Assembly (NCBI GenBank): GCA_029857995.1
Contig: JAOUFZ010000085.1
Coordinates: 1-7,172 of the forward strand
Direction of reading: 5' to 3'
Length of the DNA stretch: 7,172 nucleotides
Source: Dehalococcoidia bacterium
Lineage (GTDB): Bacteria > Chloroflexota > Dehalococcoidia > GIF9 > AB-539-J10
The position numbers and the translations under genes are program-made. The number at the start of each line of letters is the position of its first letter. The first letter of the stretch is position 1. This document shows positions 1 to 5,613 of the stretch, piece after piece. The notes beneath the pieces are model-generated. The model was not told the DNA's origin, did not search any database, and saw only the letters and a list, made by a program, of their open reading frames with translations.

Positions 1-2
1 TC

Positions 3-527
3 TGGGTACCTCTGGAGTATGAAGCAGGCGGACCAAATGGCGTGGCAGAGCTGACGCTATCTGCCCCGATAAACCACTTCAGTATTTATGGCGTACTGGC
101 TGAGCTTGCTCCGACGACACCTACCTCACCTGCTCATTTCGTCCCCAGCGGCCCGACCATGGAGCACAGCGATAAAAAGATATCGGCATTCGTGACCAAG
201 ACTTGGGAAAGCGTCACCATTGCTGCTAACATAGCCAACGACGGCGGGCAGGAAGGCACCTACACCGTTGTGTTGAAGCTAAACGGCCAAACCGTTGATA
301 CCCAGACAGTGACAATCGGTGCCGGACAGAGCAAGCCGGTGAGCTTCACCCAATCTGGATTAGATTACGGGCAGTATGATGTGGAGGTTGCCGGGTTGAC
401 CGGTGAGTTCACAACATCGCGAACCATCACCTGGTGGCTCATTATTCTGATAATAGCCGCGATTGGCTTAATTATCTGGGGAGTGGTCTGGGGGAGAAGA
501 AGGCGCAAGGCGCAGCAAGAGGCATAA
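3..527 (+). CDS. Membrane-anchored surface protein with CARDB-like domain, C-terminal part (5' end outside window)
   Basis: The reading frame is open from base 3 with no stop, so the gene begins before the window; the GTG at 42 is only the first possible internal start and is probably not the real one. The visible part starts with a beta-rich stretch ending in NHFSIYGVL, a segment I associate with the end of extracellular beta domains. A Pro/Thr-rich linker follows (about 105-160). Then comes an Ig-like module (about 140-410) with the CARDB pattern: a VTIAANIANDGGQEGTY strand, VVLKLNGQTVDTQTV, and a GAGQS turn. A hydrophobic helix (about 432-491, WWLIILIIAAIGLIIWGVVW) is followed by the basic tail GRRRRK, which predicts a single-pass protein with its domains outside and C-terminus in the cytoplasm. 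The role is probably adhesion or cell-envelope structure; the missing N-terminal part would decide it. Architecture is confident, function is not. Confidence 0.8.
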   Translation, partial: WVPLEYEAGGPNGVAELTLSAPINHFSIYGVLAELAPTTPTSPAHFVPSGPTMEHSDKKISAFVTKTWESVTIAANIANDGGQEGTYTVVLKLNGQTVDTQTVTIGAGQSKPVSFTQSGLDYGQYDVEVAGLTGEFTTSRTITWWLIILIIAAIGLIIWGVVWGRRRRKAQQEA

Positions 528-536
528 CAGTATAGA

Positions 537-573
537 ACGGGGATAGCCGAGCTTCACGCTCGGTTATCCCCGT
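537..573 (+). terminator. Strong hairpin after the CARDB gene, probable terminator
   Basis: A 16-bp stem (537-552 paired with 558-573) encloses the 5-base loop TTCAC. All pairs are Watson-Crick except one G-T wobble (546 with 564), and the outer stem is GC-rich. It lies 9 bp after the TAA at 525-527, where a terminator is expected. No run of T follows on the plus strand. On the minus strand the bases leaving the hairpin are TTCTATACTGTTAT, somewhat T-rich, so it may also stop leftward transcripts from the deformylase gene. Confidence 0.75.
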
Positions 574-609
574 CAGTTAAATGCGAAATCCCAGAATCGC
601 TCCGCTGCA

Positions 610-738
610 AGTCCTGAATTCCAAGGACTGAATCCTGAATGAATTCTAATTTTCAAATTTCAAATCCAAAACAGGTTGGTCCTTTGGGTTTTGGTGATTT
701 GATATTGTTTACGATTTAGACCACAGGATTTAGAGTTT
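610..738. repeat. AT-rich imperfect long inverted repeat (intergenic element)
   Basis: This gap between the hairpin and the deformylase gene is built of short variants of CAAAT, AATCC, TGAAT and TTTAG words. CAAATCCAAAAC (661-672) faces GTTTTGGTGATTTG (688-701), whose complement is the same word with two extra bases. The pairing continues outward imperfectly, TCTAATTTTCAAATTT (645-660) against the complement of ATATTGTTTACGATTTAGA (702-720). Further out, CTGAATCCTG (628-637) faces the complement of CAGGATTTAGAG (724-735). Near the left edge AGTCCT (610-615) and AGGACT (624-629) form a small stem, and TCCTGAAT occurs twice (612-619, 633-640). I see no credible coding sequence in it. It resembles an AT-rich intergenic repeat I remember from several uncultured bacterial genomes, but this is recollection only. 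Confidence 0.55.
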
Positions 739-753
739 TCATCCACCAGTCTC

Positions 754-1260
754 TTAATTAGACCCTTCACCCTCCGTGAGCTCTTCTTCTTGAACAGCCT
801 CAAACAGCTTTTCCTCGCTCTCCAGATGGTCAATATATAGAACACCATCGAGATGCTCAATCTCCTGTTCCAGAGCCTGAGCCAGCAGCCCTTCTGCCTT
901 GAGGCGAAACTGTTTACCGTAGCGGTCTTTCGCTTTGACCTTCACTGTTACCGCTCTTTTTATTTCCCCAAAGTAACCAGGTATGGATAAGCAGCCTTCC
1001 TGGACTATTCGCTCACCTTCCTTTTTTGTTATTTCGGGGTTAATTAGAGTGACAAGCTCCTGCTCCGGCAACTCGATGACTGCGACGCGGAGCGGCACTC
1101 CTACCTGTGGAGCAGCCAGGCCAGCCCTGTTGGGCTCGGCGCGCAACGTATCAATCATGTCATCGATTAGTTTCTGAACGGAGTCATCGATTTTGGCTAC
1201 TCTTTTTGCTTTTCGCCGCAGTATTGGGTCAGGCAAAGTGCGAATCTGTAAGACCGCCAT
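754..1260 (-). CDS. def: Peptide deformylase with altered metal-binding motif
   Basis: The family removes the N-formyl group from the initiator Met of new proteins at the ribosome, using a metal held by one Cys and two His. The 168-residue length and the overall sequence fit a bacterial deformylase. Motif 2, EGCLS (88-92), is intact with the Cys ligand at 90. Motif 1 reads RAGLAAPQ (45-52), where the usual first residue is Gly. Motif 3 reads EQEIEH (131-136), where the usual pattern is QHExDH, so the first zinc His is Gln (132, codon CAG) while catalytic Glu133 and His136 remain. Numbering happens to match the E. coli enzyme. The C-terminal tail is acidic. The ATG at 1260 is preceded by AGAGGA at close spacing. 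It is a single gene, divergent from the hydratase, with no fmt neighbour here. Family membership is sure; activity as a normal deformylase is not. Confidence 0.93.
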   Translation of the reverse strand: MAVLQIRTLPDPILRRKAKRVAKIDDSVQKLIDDMIDTLRAEPNRAGLAAPQVGVPLRVAVIELPEQELVTLINPEITKKEGERIVQEGCLSIPGYFGEIKRAVTVKVKAKDRYGKQFRLKAEGLLAQALEQEIEHLDGVLYIDHLESEEKLFEAVQEEELTEGEGSN

Positions 1261-1300
1261 ACTTCCTCTGAAAACGCGCCTCGATTTTTACGCTGGCTCA

Positions 1301-1329
1301 ATTATACACCGGTTGTTCAGGGGAATCAC
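1301..1329 (-). promoter_or_regulatory. Predicted sigma-70-type promoter of the deformylase gene
   Basis: On the minus strand a perfect TATAAT (1301-1306) sits 40 bp before the deformylase ATG. A weak -35 candidate, GTGATT (1324-1329), lies 17 bp upstream. The predicted transcription start is near 1294, giving a leader of about 34 bases. Confidence 0.55.
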
Positions 1330-1375
1330 CTCAGACGTTCGAGAGTAATTCATGTTAGGATACAACGAAAGACAA

Positions 1376-1405
1376 TTGACCTCTGCCAGAGATGAGATGT
1401 AAAAT
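1376..1405 (+). promoter_or_regulatory. Predicted sigma-70-type promoter of the enoyl-CoA hydratase gene
   Basis: TTGACC (1376-1381, five of six consensus bases) and TAAAAT (1400-1405, five of six) are separated by 18 bp. The predicted start near 1412 leaves a leader of about 26 bases containing the ribosome binding site AAAGGAGA (1425-1432), 5 bases before the ATG. The spacer begins with the palindrome CTCTG-C-CAGAG (1381-1391), a possible operator half, though short enough to be chance. Confidence 0.6.
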
Positions 1406-1437
1406 CAGTCGACACTAGCCCATCAAAGGAGAGATAA

Positions 1438-2226
1438 ATGGCAAATCAAGACGCTGTCCAAGTGGATATCAAAGATAGTATTGCCACTGTGCTGTTGAAC
1501 CGACCGAAGGCATTGAATGCCTTTAATCACGAGGTCTTATTGGGGCTTCAAAGGCAAGCGCAGGCTATCAAGGAAAACCCTAAGGTCAGGGTTGTCATCA
1601 TGACTGGTGCCGGCGACAAGGCGTTTAGCGCCGGGCTCGATCTAAAGATGGTAGCCTCAGGCAGTGGTCCCATGGACATTTTTCCCAGTTACCGGCAGGG
1701 CTATGATTCACTATACAGCTTGAAAATGATATTTACCATGTACGAAGAGCTGGCCGTACCCGTCGTCGCTGCCATAAACGGCTACTGTCTAGGGGCAGCC
1801 CTGGAACTTATTCTGTGCTGCGATATACGTCTGGCTTGTGATACTGCCGTGTTCGGGCTTCCTGAGATTCAGCTGGGAGTCATCCCTGACCTGGGGAGCA
1901 CACAGCGGCTGCCCCGGATAGTGGGACCGGGCATCGCCAAGGAGCTGATTATGACGGGACGCAGAATTGACGCTGCAGAAGCACTCCGGGTTAGGCTAGT
2001 AGACCATGTATATCCCAAAGACCAGCTAATGATTAAAGCCAGGAAACTGGCCGAAGAAATAGCCAGAATCAATCCCCACCTTATTCAGGGCGCCAAGAGG
2101 GCAGTCAATATTGCCACGTCGACCCCGCTCGACGTCGGGCTACGCATGGAAACCGACATATGCCTGAGCTCAGGCAGCGGCGTTACGATGGGCGAAGCCG
2201 CTCAGCAGTTTGCCAAAAAAGAATAG
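1438..2226 (+). CDS. Enoyl-CoA hydratase/isomerase (crotonase) family protein
   Basis: Crotonase-fold enzymes act on acyl-CoA thioesters; the classic reaction is hydration of trans-2-enoyl-CoA in beta-oxidation. The 262 residues show the N-terminal NRPKALNAFN block (21-30), the oxyanion-hole segment FSAGLDLK (63-70), NGYCLGAALEL (114-124) and LPEIQLGVIPDLGSTQRL (141-158). Glu123 and Glu143 align with the two catalytic Glu of mitochondrial enoyl-CoA hydratase, so hydratase activity is plausible. The usual GG after the second Glu is GS. The last 20 residues (SSGSGVTMGEAAQQFAKKE) lack the common EGxxAFxEKR ending, which may alter oligomer contacts or the CoA site. The ATG has a strong ribosome binding site (AAAGGAGA). 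No acyl-CoA dehydrogenase, ligase or thiolase is adjacent, so the substrate cannot be deduced; the true activity could be hydratase, isomerase or a related crotonase reaction. Confidence 0.92.
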   Translation: MANQDAVQVDIKDSIATVLLNRPKALNAFNHEVLLGLQRQAQAIKENPKVRVVIMTGAGDKAFSAGLDLKMVASGSGPMDIFPSYRQGYDSLYSLKMIFTMYEELAVPVVAAINGYCLGAALELILCCDIRLACDTAVFGLPEIQLGVIPDLGSTQRLPRIVGPGIAKELIMTGRRIDAAEALRVRLVDHVYPKDQLMIKARKLAEEIARINPHLIQGAKRAVNIATSTPLDVGLRMETDICLSSGSGVTMGEAAQQFAKKE

Positions 2227-2297
2227 TCCAGCATCCCTCGGGGACACAGTTAGGTTGATCAGATGTCAGCGCTGGTCATTGATTGCAGGTAAGGCGG

Positions 2298-2326
2298 TTG
2301 ATTCAGGCGTGGCCAATCGCTACACT
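2298..2326 (+). promoter_or_regulatory. Possible promoter of the acyltransferase-glycosyltransferase pair
   Basis: TTGATT (2298-2303) and TACACT (2321-2326) are 17 bp apart, each matching four of six consensus bases. The predicted start near 2333 is only about 7 bases before the ATG at 2340, so the message would be nearly leaderless and the AGGG at 2327-2330 would not be transcribed. That weakens the call. The rest of the 113-bp gap shows only an 8-bp palindrome, CAGCGCTG (2267-2274), and no clear terminator for the hydratase gene. Confidence 0.25.
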
Positions 2327-2339
2327 AGGGTAGACGCAA

Positions 2340-3320
2340 ATGAGTTATGCTCTTACTGTCGAGAGTCTTGATGACATTAGTTCTGCCTGGAGCAAGCTGC
2401 GTCACTCTTTGAAGTGGGGCTCCGTCTTCGTTTTACCAGCCTGGCTGAAGGCATGGTGGGAAGCATTTGGTGGACAGGGTGAATTGTATTTGCGGACGGT
2501 GCGGCAGGAGGAGAAAATCATCGGCTTTGCCTCCCTTATAGTGAACAAGGAAACGGCTTCTTTTGTCGGTAGCGCTGATGTCTGCGACTATTTAGATTTT
2601 GTTACTACCCCGGGAAGAGAGGGGGATTTCTTCAAGGTGCTGCTTGATGATTTGAGAGAGAAGGGCATAAAAAAGCTGGACCTGAGACCTTTACGGCCCG
2701 ATTCTACCGTGCTCGCTCAACTCGTAAGCATCGCCCAGAACCATGGGTATGAGGTTACCTGCCGCCCTGAGGATGTTTCTCTGGAATTAGATTTACCTGC
2801 TACCTGGAACGAATACCTGGCAATATTGAAGACAAAGCAGCGCCACGAAATCAGGCGGAAACTAAGACGGTTATGGGAGGCGGGCAATGTAGAACATCGC
2901 TGTGTTGAGATCGGTCGTGACGTTGAAGATTATCTAGATGTTTTTTTGAAACTCTTTTCATTGAGCAAGGATGAGAAAGCCAGCTTCATGAATCCCGCGA
3001 TGGAATCTTTCTTCAGGTCACTGGCCAAGGCCATGGCTGAGATCGGGTTATTGAGGTTAGGTGTCCTACAACTGGACAAGGTGCCAGCGGCGATGACTAT
3101 GAGTTTTGACTACGATGACTCGCACTATCTCTACAATAGTGCCTATGATCCCCGATTCGGCTATTTAAGCGTGGGGTTGCTCTGCAAAGTCCTTTGTTTG
3201 AAGGAGAGCATCGAGAAAGGCAGAAAGAAATGGAACTTTTTGAAAGGTGGAGAACCGTACAAATATCAACTCGGCGGCCAGGAAGTGCCCCTATACGATT
3301 GTCAGATAACTATCGTCTGA
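2340..3320 (+). CDS. GNAT-fold acyltransferase of the CelD/BioF2-like type
   Basis: The 326-residue protein fits the Acetyltransf_6 type, often annotated as CelD-like and found beside exopolysaccharide and glycan genes. An N-terminal domain (about 28-140) has the FVLPAWLKAWWEAFGG opening and the EEKIIGFASLIV strand. A second half (about 155-310) carries a basic helix typical of this family, KTKQRHEIRRKLRRL (164-178). Later come VPAAMTMSFDYDDSHYLYNSAYDP (248-271) and the closing FLKGGEPYKYQLGG (300-313). No signal peptide or membrane helix is visible, so it is probably cytoplasmic. It lies 25 bp before a glycosyltransferase in the same direction, suggesting one operon and a joint job of transferring an acyl group to a sugar conjugate or envelope precursor. 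The acceptor is unknown. The family is related to FemAB-like aminoacyl transferases, which cannot be excluded. Confidence 0.82.
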   Translation: MSYALTVESLDDISSAWSKLRHSLKWGSVFVLPAWLKAWWEAFGGQGELYLRTVRQEEKIIGFASLIVNKETASFVGSADVCDYLDFVTTPGREGDFFKVLLDDLREKGIKKLDLRPLRPDSTVLAQLVSIAQNHGYEVTCRPEDVSLELDLPATWNEYLAILKTKQRHEIRRKLRRLWEAGNVEHRCVEIGRDVEDYLDVFLKLFSLSKDEKASFMNPAMESFFRSLAKAMAEIGLLRLGVLQLDKVPAAMTMSFDYDDSHYLYNSAYDPRFGYLSVGLLCKVLCLKESIEKGRKKWNFLKGGEPYKYQLGGQEVPLYDCQITIV

Positions 3321-3345
3321 CAGCAATAAGGAGAAGCACACTCTG

Positions 3346-4596
3346 ATGCCGGCCAGCCAACTGAGAGTAGCTATGCTCAGCGCCCATAGCTGCCCTGTGG
3401 GAAAACTAGGGACCAAAGACACCGGCGGCATGAGTGTCTACATCCGAGAGATTGCTTGCGAACTCGGCAAACAGGGACATTTGGTGGATGTGTATACTCG
3501 TGTTCATGATCCCAAAGACCGCCAAATCTATGAACTCAATCAGAACGCACGACTGATTCACCTCAAGGCAGGGGAAGACGAGGAGATACGTAAGTTGGCC
3601 CTGTATTCGCATCTTCCCGACTTTGTTGGCAGCCTGGAAGATTTTAGGAAACAGAACGCCCTCCGGTACGACTTAATATTCAGTCACTACTGGCTTTCCG
3701 CACTGGCAGGAACATACTTGCAGGAATGGTGGCATGTCCCTCATATCACTATGTTCCATACCCTAGGCGCAGTTAAGAATACAATTAATGAAAAGGTGTC
3801 CTTGCCCCCGGGCGACGCTGAGCCTGAACTGCGCATTGAGACAGAAAGGAGCTTGGTTCATAAGTGTCATCATATTGTCGCTCCAACGGAAAGGGAAAAA
3901 GAAGCATTTATCAGGCACTACCGTGCATCGTCGGAGAAGATCAGTGTCGTACCCTGCGGAGTGAATCTGGAGCAGTTCAAGGTGTTGGACAAGGCACAAG
4001 CCAGGCGGTACCTGGGCCTTGATAACGATATGATTATTCTGTTTGTGGGCAGAATTGACCGCCTGAAGGGTATAGATAAGTTGATAGAGGCTTTGTCCTA
4101 TTTACGGCATATTCCAAGATTAAGGCTGCTGGTAATCGGTGGTGGTGAACGTAGCCAGCATGAAATAGAACAACTACAGGAACTTGCCTTCAATCTTAGA
4201 ATACAAGACTCAGTTGCCTTTCTGGGTCTGGTCAAGCATGAACAGTTACCTTACTTCTACAACGCGGCTGACGCTTGTGTGATCCCTTCTTATTACGAAA
4301 GCTTCGGGTTAGTGGCTCTGGAATCCCTGGCCTGCGGCACACCGGTAGTGGCTACTGATGTAGGCAACCACAAAAGCGTTGTTCGACCGGGAAAGACAGG
4401 GTATGTGATAAGAGACAATGCTCCCCATCGTCTTGCTCAGAAAATAGCCCTGCTTCTTTCCCGCCCAGACACAGATACAAGGTCTGCGCAGTTAATTCGG
4501 GCAACAGTAAGTGAATTTAGTTGGTCAAACATTGCTGAGGCAATTACCAGGGATTGCCGACTGGTATTGGCTAACCACCCTAATCTCGTGTCCTAA
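3346..4596 (+). CDS. GT4 family glycosyltransferase, MshA-like
   Basis: A GT-B retaining glycosyltransferase of 416 residues that moves a sugar from a nucleotide donor. The N-terminal Rossmann domain opens with RVAMLSAHSCPVGKLG and KDTGGMSVYIREIA (24-37). DLIFSHYWLS (109-118) and FHTLGAVKN (137-145) closely resemble MshA, which joins UDP-GlcNAc to inositol phosphate in mycothiol synthesis. The donor domain has FVGRIDRLKG (233-242) and the EX7E pair Glu318/Glu326 in ESFGLVALE. From memory of the Corynebacterium MshA structure, Tyr115, Thr139 and Arg163 match acceptor phosphate contacts, while the Asn of GGMN is Ser30 here. No membrane helix is present, so it is cytoplasmic. AAGGAG (3328-3333) lies a rather long 12 bases before the ATG. 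Sucrose-phosphate-synthase-like or exopolysaccharide transfer is the alternative; the family is sure, the acceptor is not. Confidence 0.9.
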   Translation: MPASQLRVAMLSAHSCPVGKLGTKDTGGMSVYIREIACELGKQGHLVDVYTRVHDPKDRQIYELNQNARLIHLKAGEDEEIRKLALYSHLPDFVGSLEDFRKQNALRYDLIFSHYWLSALAGTYLQEWWHVPHITMFHTLGAVKNTINEKVSLPPGDAEPELRIETERSLVHKCHHIVAPTEREKEAFIRHYRASSEKISVVPCGVNLEQFKVLDKAQARRYLGLDNDMIILFVGRIDRLKGIDKLIEALSYLRHIPRLRLLVIGGGERSQHEIEQLQELAFNLRIQDSVAFLGLVKHEQLPYFYNAADACVIPSYYESFGLVALESLACGTPVVATDVGNHKSVVRPGKTGYVIRDNAPHRLAQKIALLLSRPDTDTRSAQLIRATVSEFSWSNIAEAITRDCRLVLANHPNLVS

Positions 4597-5519
4597 TCTA
4601 TTGCCTTTTCATGCCAAAGAGTGCTGCCCCGAACCTCAAAACCCATGGATCGGTAAAGAGCGCGGGCGGCTTTGTTCTCACTATCGACGGTCAACTCGGC
4701 AACCTGCAAACCTTTGCTTTTGAGGCGGACTAACCCGGCCAGCACTAGTCTTTTGCCTATTCCTTTGCGCCTGTAATCTGGGGGCACCCCGACCATAAGA
4801 ATCCGCCCCTTTCTTATACTGGGGACTCCTTCCTCACAGCTTATTCCTGCCCAGCAATAACCGATGGCTTTATCTCCTTTGTGGACTAAGATAATATCCT
4901 CCCGCGAACATGTGCTTGAATTGACACGAAAGGTTATTTCCTCCACGGTATTGGGCTGGTATCCCCAGGCGCCAACAAAAGCACGATTCTGAAGCTGAGT
5001 TAGCGTGTCTTCTTCACCAGGCTCCAGATAGCTGCAGCTTGGAGGCACCTGGGCCAGATCTAATTCGTAAACATCTGCAATGTCTAGCCCCAACTCCAGG
5101 AAACGTCGGACGAGGCTAAAGCCCAGCCCGGATAGCACCTTCATTGCAACCACGTTATCCTCACTTATGTTTATATGCACTGCTTTGGCTCCCAGTAGTT
5201 TGGCACGGTCTGTAGCATAGCTGAGGAGTTTTGTCGCCAGCCCCCTTCTGCGATGCTCAGGGGAGACCCAGCAGTCGAGAACCACCCGCCCAATGGTCAG
5301 TTCCGGCTTGACATCCATATAGCCGACGATGTCCTCACTCCACACGATAAACAGGTCTTGCTCAGAGGAGTAATTTGGCCGCTCTAATTGTTCGGCAACA
5401 ACACGCGGTGAAACACAACGCCCGGTCGGCTCCAGTTTCTCGGCCTCAGCAATCAATAAGACGTACTTATTGAAATCTCCCGGTTGATAGTTCCTAATCT
5501 TATAGAGGTAACTGCTCAT
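4593..5519 (-). CDS. Tandem-GNAT N-acetyltransferase, MshD-like architecture
   Basis: Two complete GNAT domains lie in one chain, so it most likely moves acetyl from acetyl-CoA to an amine. With the ATG at 5519 the protein has 308 residues; a TTG at 5540 and an ATG at 5534 are in frame, but MSSYLYKIRNYQPGD is a natural domain start and AAAGG precedes it closely. The first domain has the acetyl-CoA loop in VSPEHRRRGLATKLL (about 83-97) and ends at NVVAMKVLSGLGF. The second begins near YLEPGEEDTLTQLQNRAF and has VGVPPDYRRKGIGKRL (about 238-253) and ENKAARALYRSMGF. Both loops keep the R-x-x-G-x-G/A signature. Mycothiol synthase MshD has the same two-domain layout and about the same size. It converges on the MshA-like gene, with interlocked stop codons, and diverges from the PIG-L gene. 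Tandem GNATs are common and have many substrates, so the MshD link is inference. Confidence 0.88.
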   Translation of the reverse strand: MSSYLYKIRNYQPGDFNKYVLLIAEAEKLEPTGRCVSPRVVAEQLERPNYSSEQDLFIVWSEDIVGYMDVKPELTIGRVVLDCWVSPEHRRRGLATKLLSYATDRAKLLGAKAVHINISEDNVVAMKVLSGLGFSLVRRFLELGLDIADVYELDLAQVPPSCSYLEPGEEDTLTQLQNRAFVGAWGYQPNTVEEITFRVNSSTCSREDIILVHKGDKAIGYCWAGISCEEGVPSIRKGRILMVGVPPDYRRKGIGKRLVLAGLVRLKSKGLQVAELTVDSENKAARALYRSMGFEVRGSTLWHEKAID

Positions 5520-5543
5520 TGCCTTTGTTGGCATTCCCAATTT

Positions 5544-5577
5544 GAATTGTATCAGCGTGAGAAATGTTGTACAATTC
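5544..5577. promoter_or_regulatory. Overlapping mirror-image divergent promoters within an inverted repeat
   Basis: GAATTGTA (5544-5551) and TACAATTC (5570-5577) form a perfect 8-bp inverted repeat with an 18-bp gap. Reading right, TTGTAT (5547-5552), 17 bp, TACAAT (5570-5575) serves the PIG-L gene. Reading left, TTGTAC (complement of 5569-5574), 17 bp, TACAAT (complement of 5546-5551) serves the tandem-GNAT gene. Each -10 has five of six consensus bases. Predicted starts are near 5582 and 5539, so the two polymerases would compete for the same DNA. Confidence 0.5.
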
Positions 5578-5613
5578 TTCCCTCGTACTGCGCTTCAAGA
5601 AGACTCAGACGTG

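Noticed and set aside
660..860. Minus-strand ORF of 66 residues overlapping the 3' end of the deformylase gene
   Set aside because: Half of it is the AT-rich inverted repeat and the rest is another frame of the deformylase gene; no domain or ribosome binding site supports it.
2267..2274. CAGCGCTG palindrome as a terminator of the hydratase gene
   Set aside because: An 8-bp palindrome with no loop and no T-run cannot act as an intrinsic terminator; it could be chance.
4511..4723. Plus-strand ORF of 70 residues across the convergent gene ends
   Set aside because: It only bridges shifted frames of the glycosyltransferase and the antisense of the GNAT gene, and has no protein-like features.
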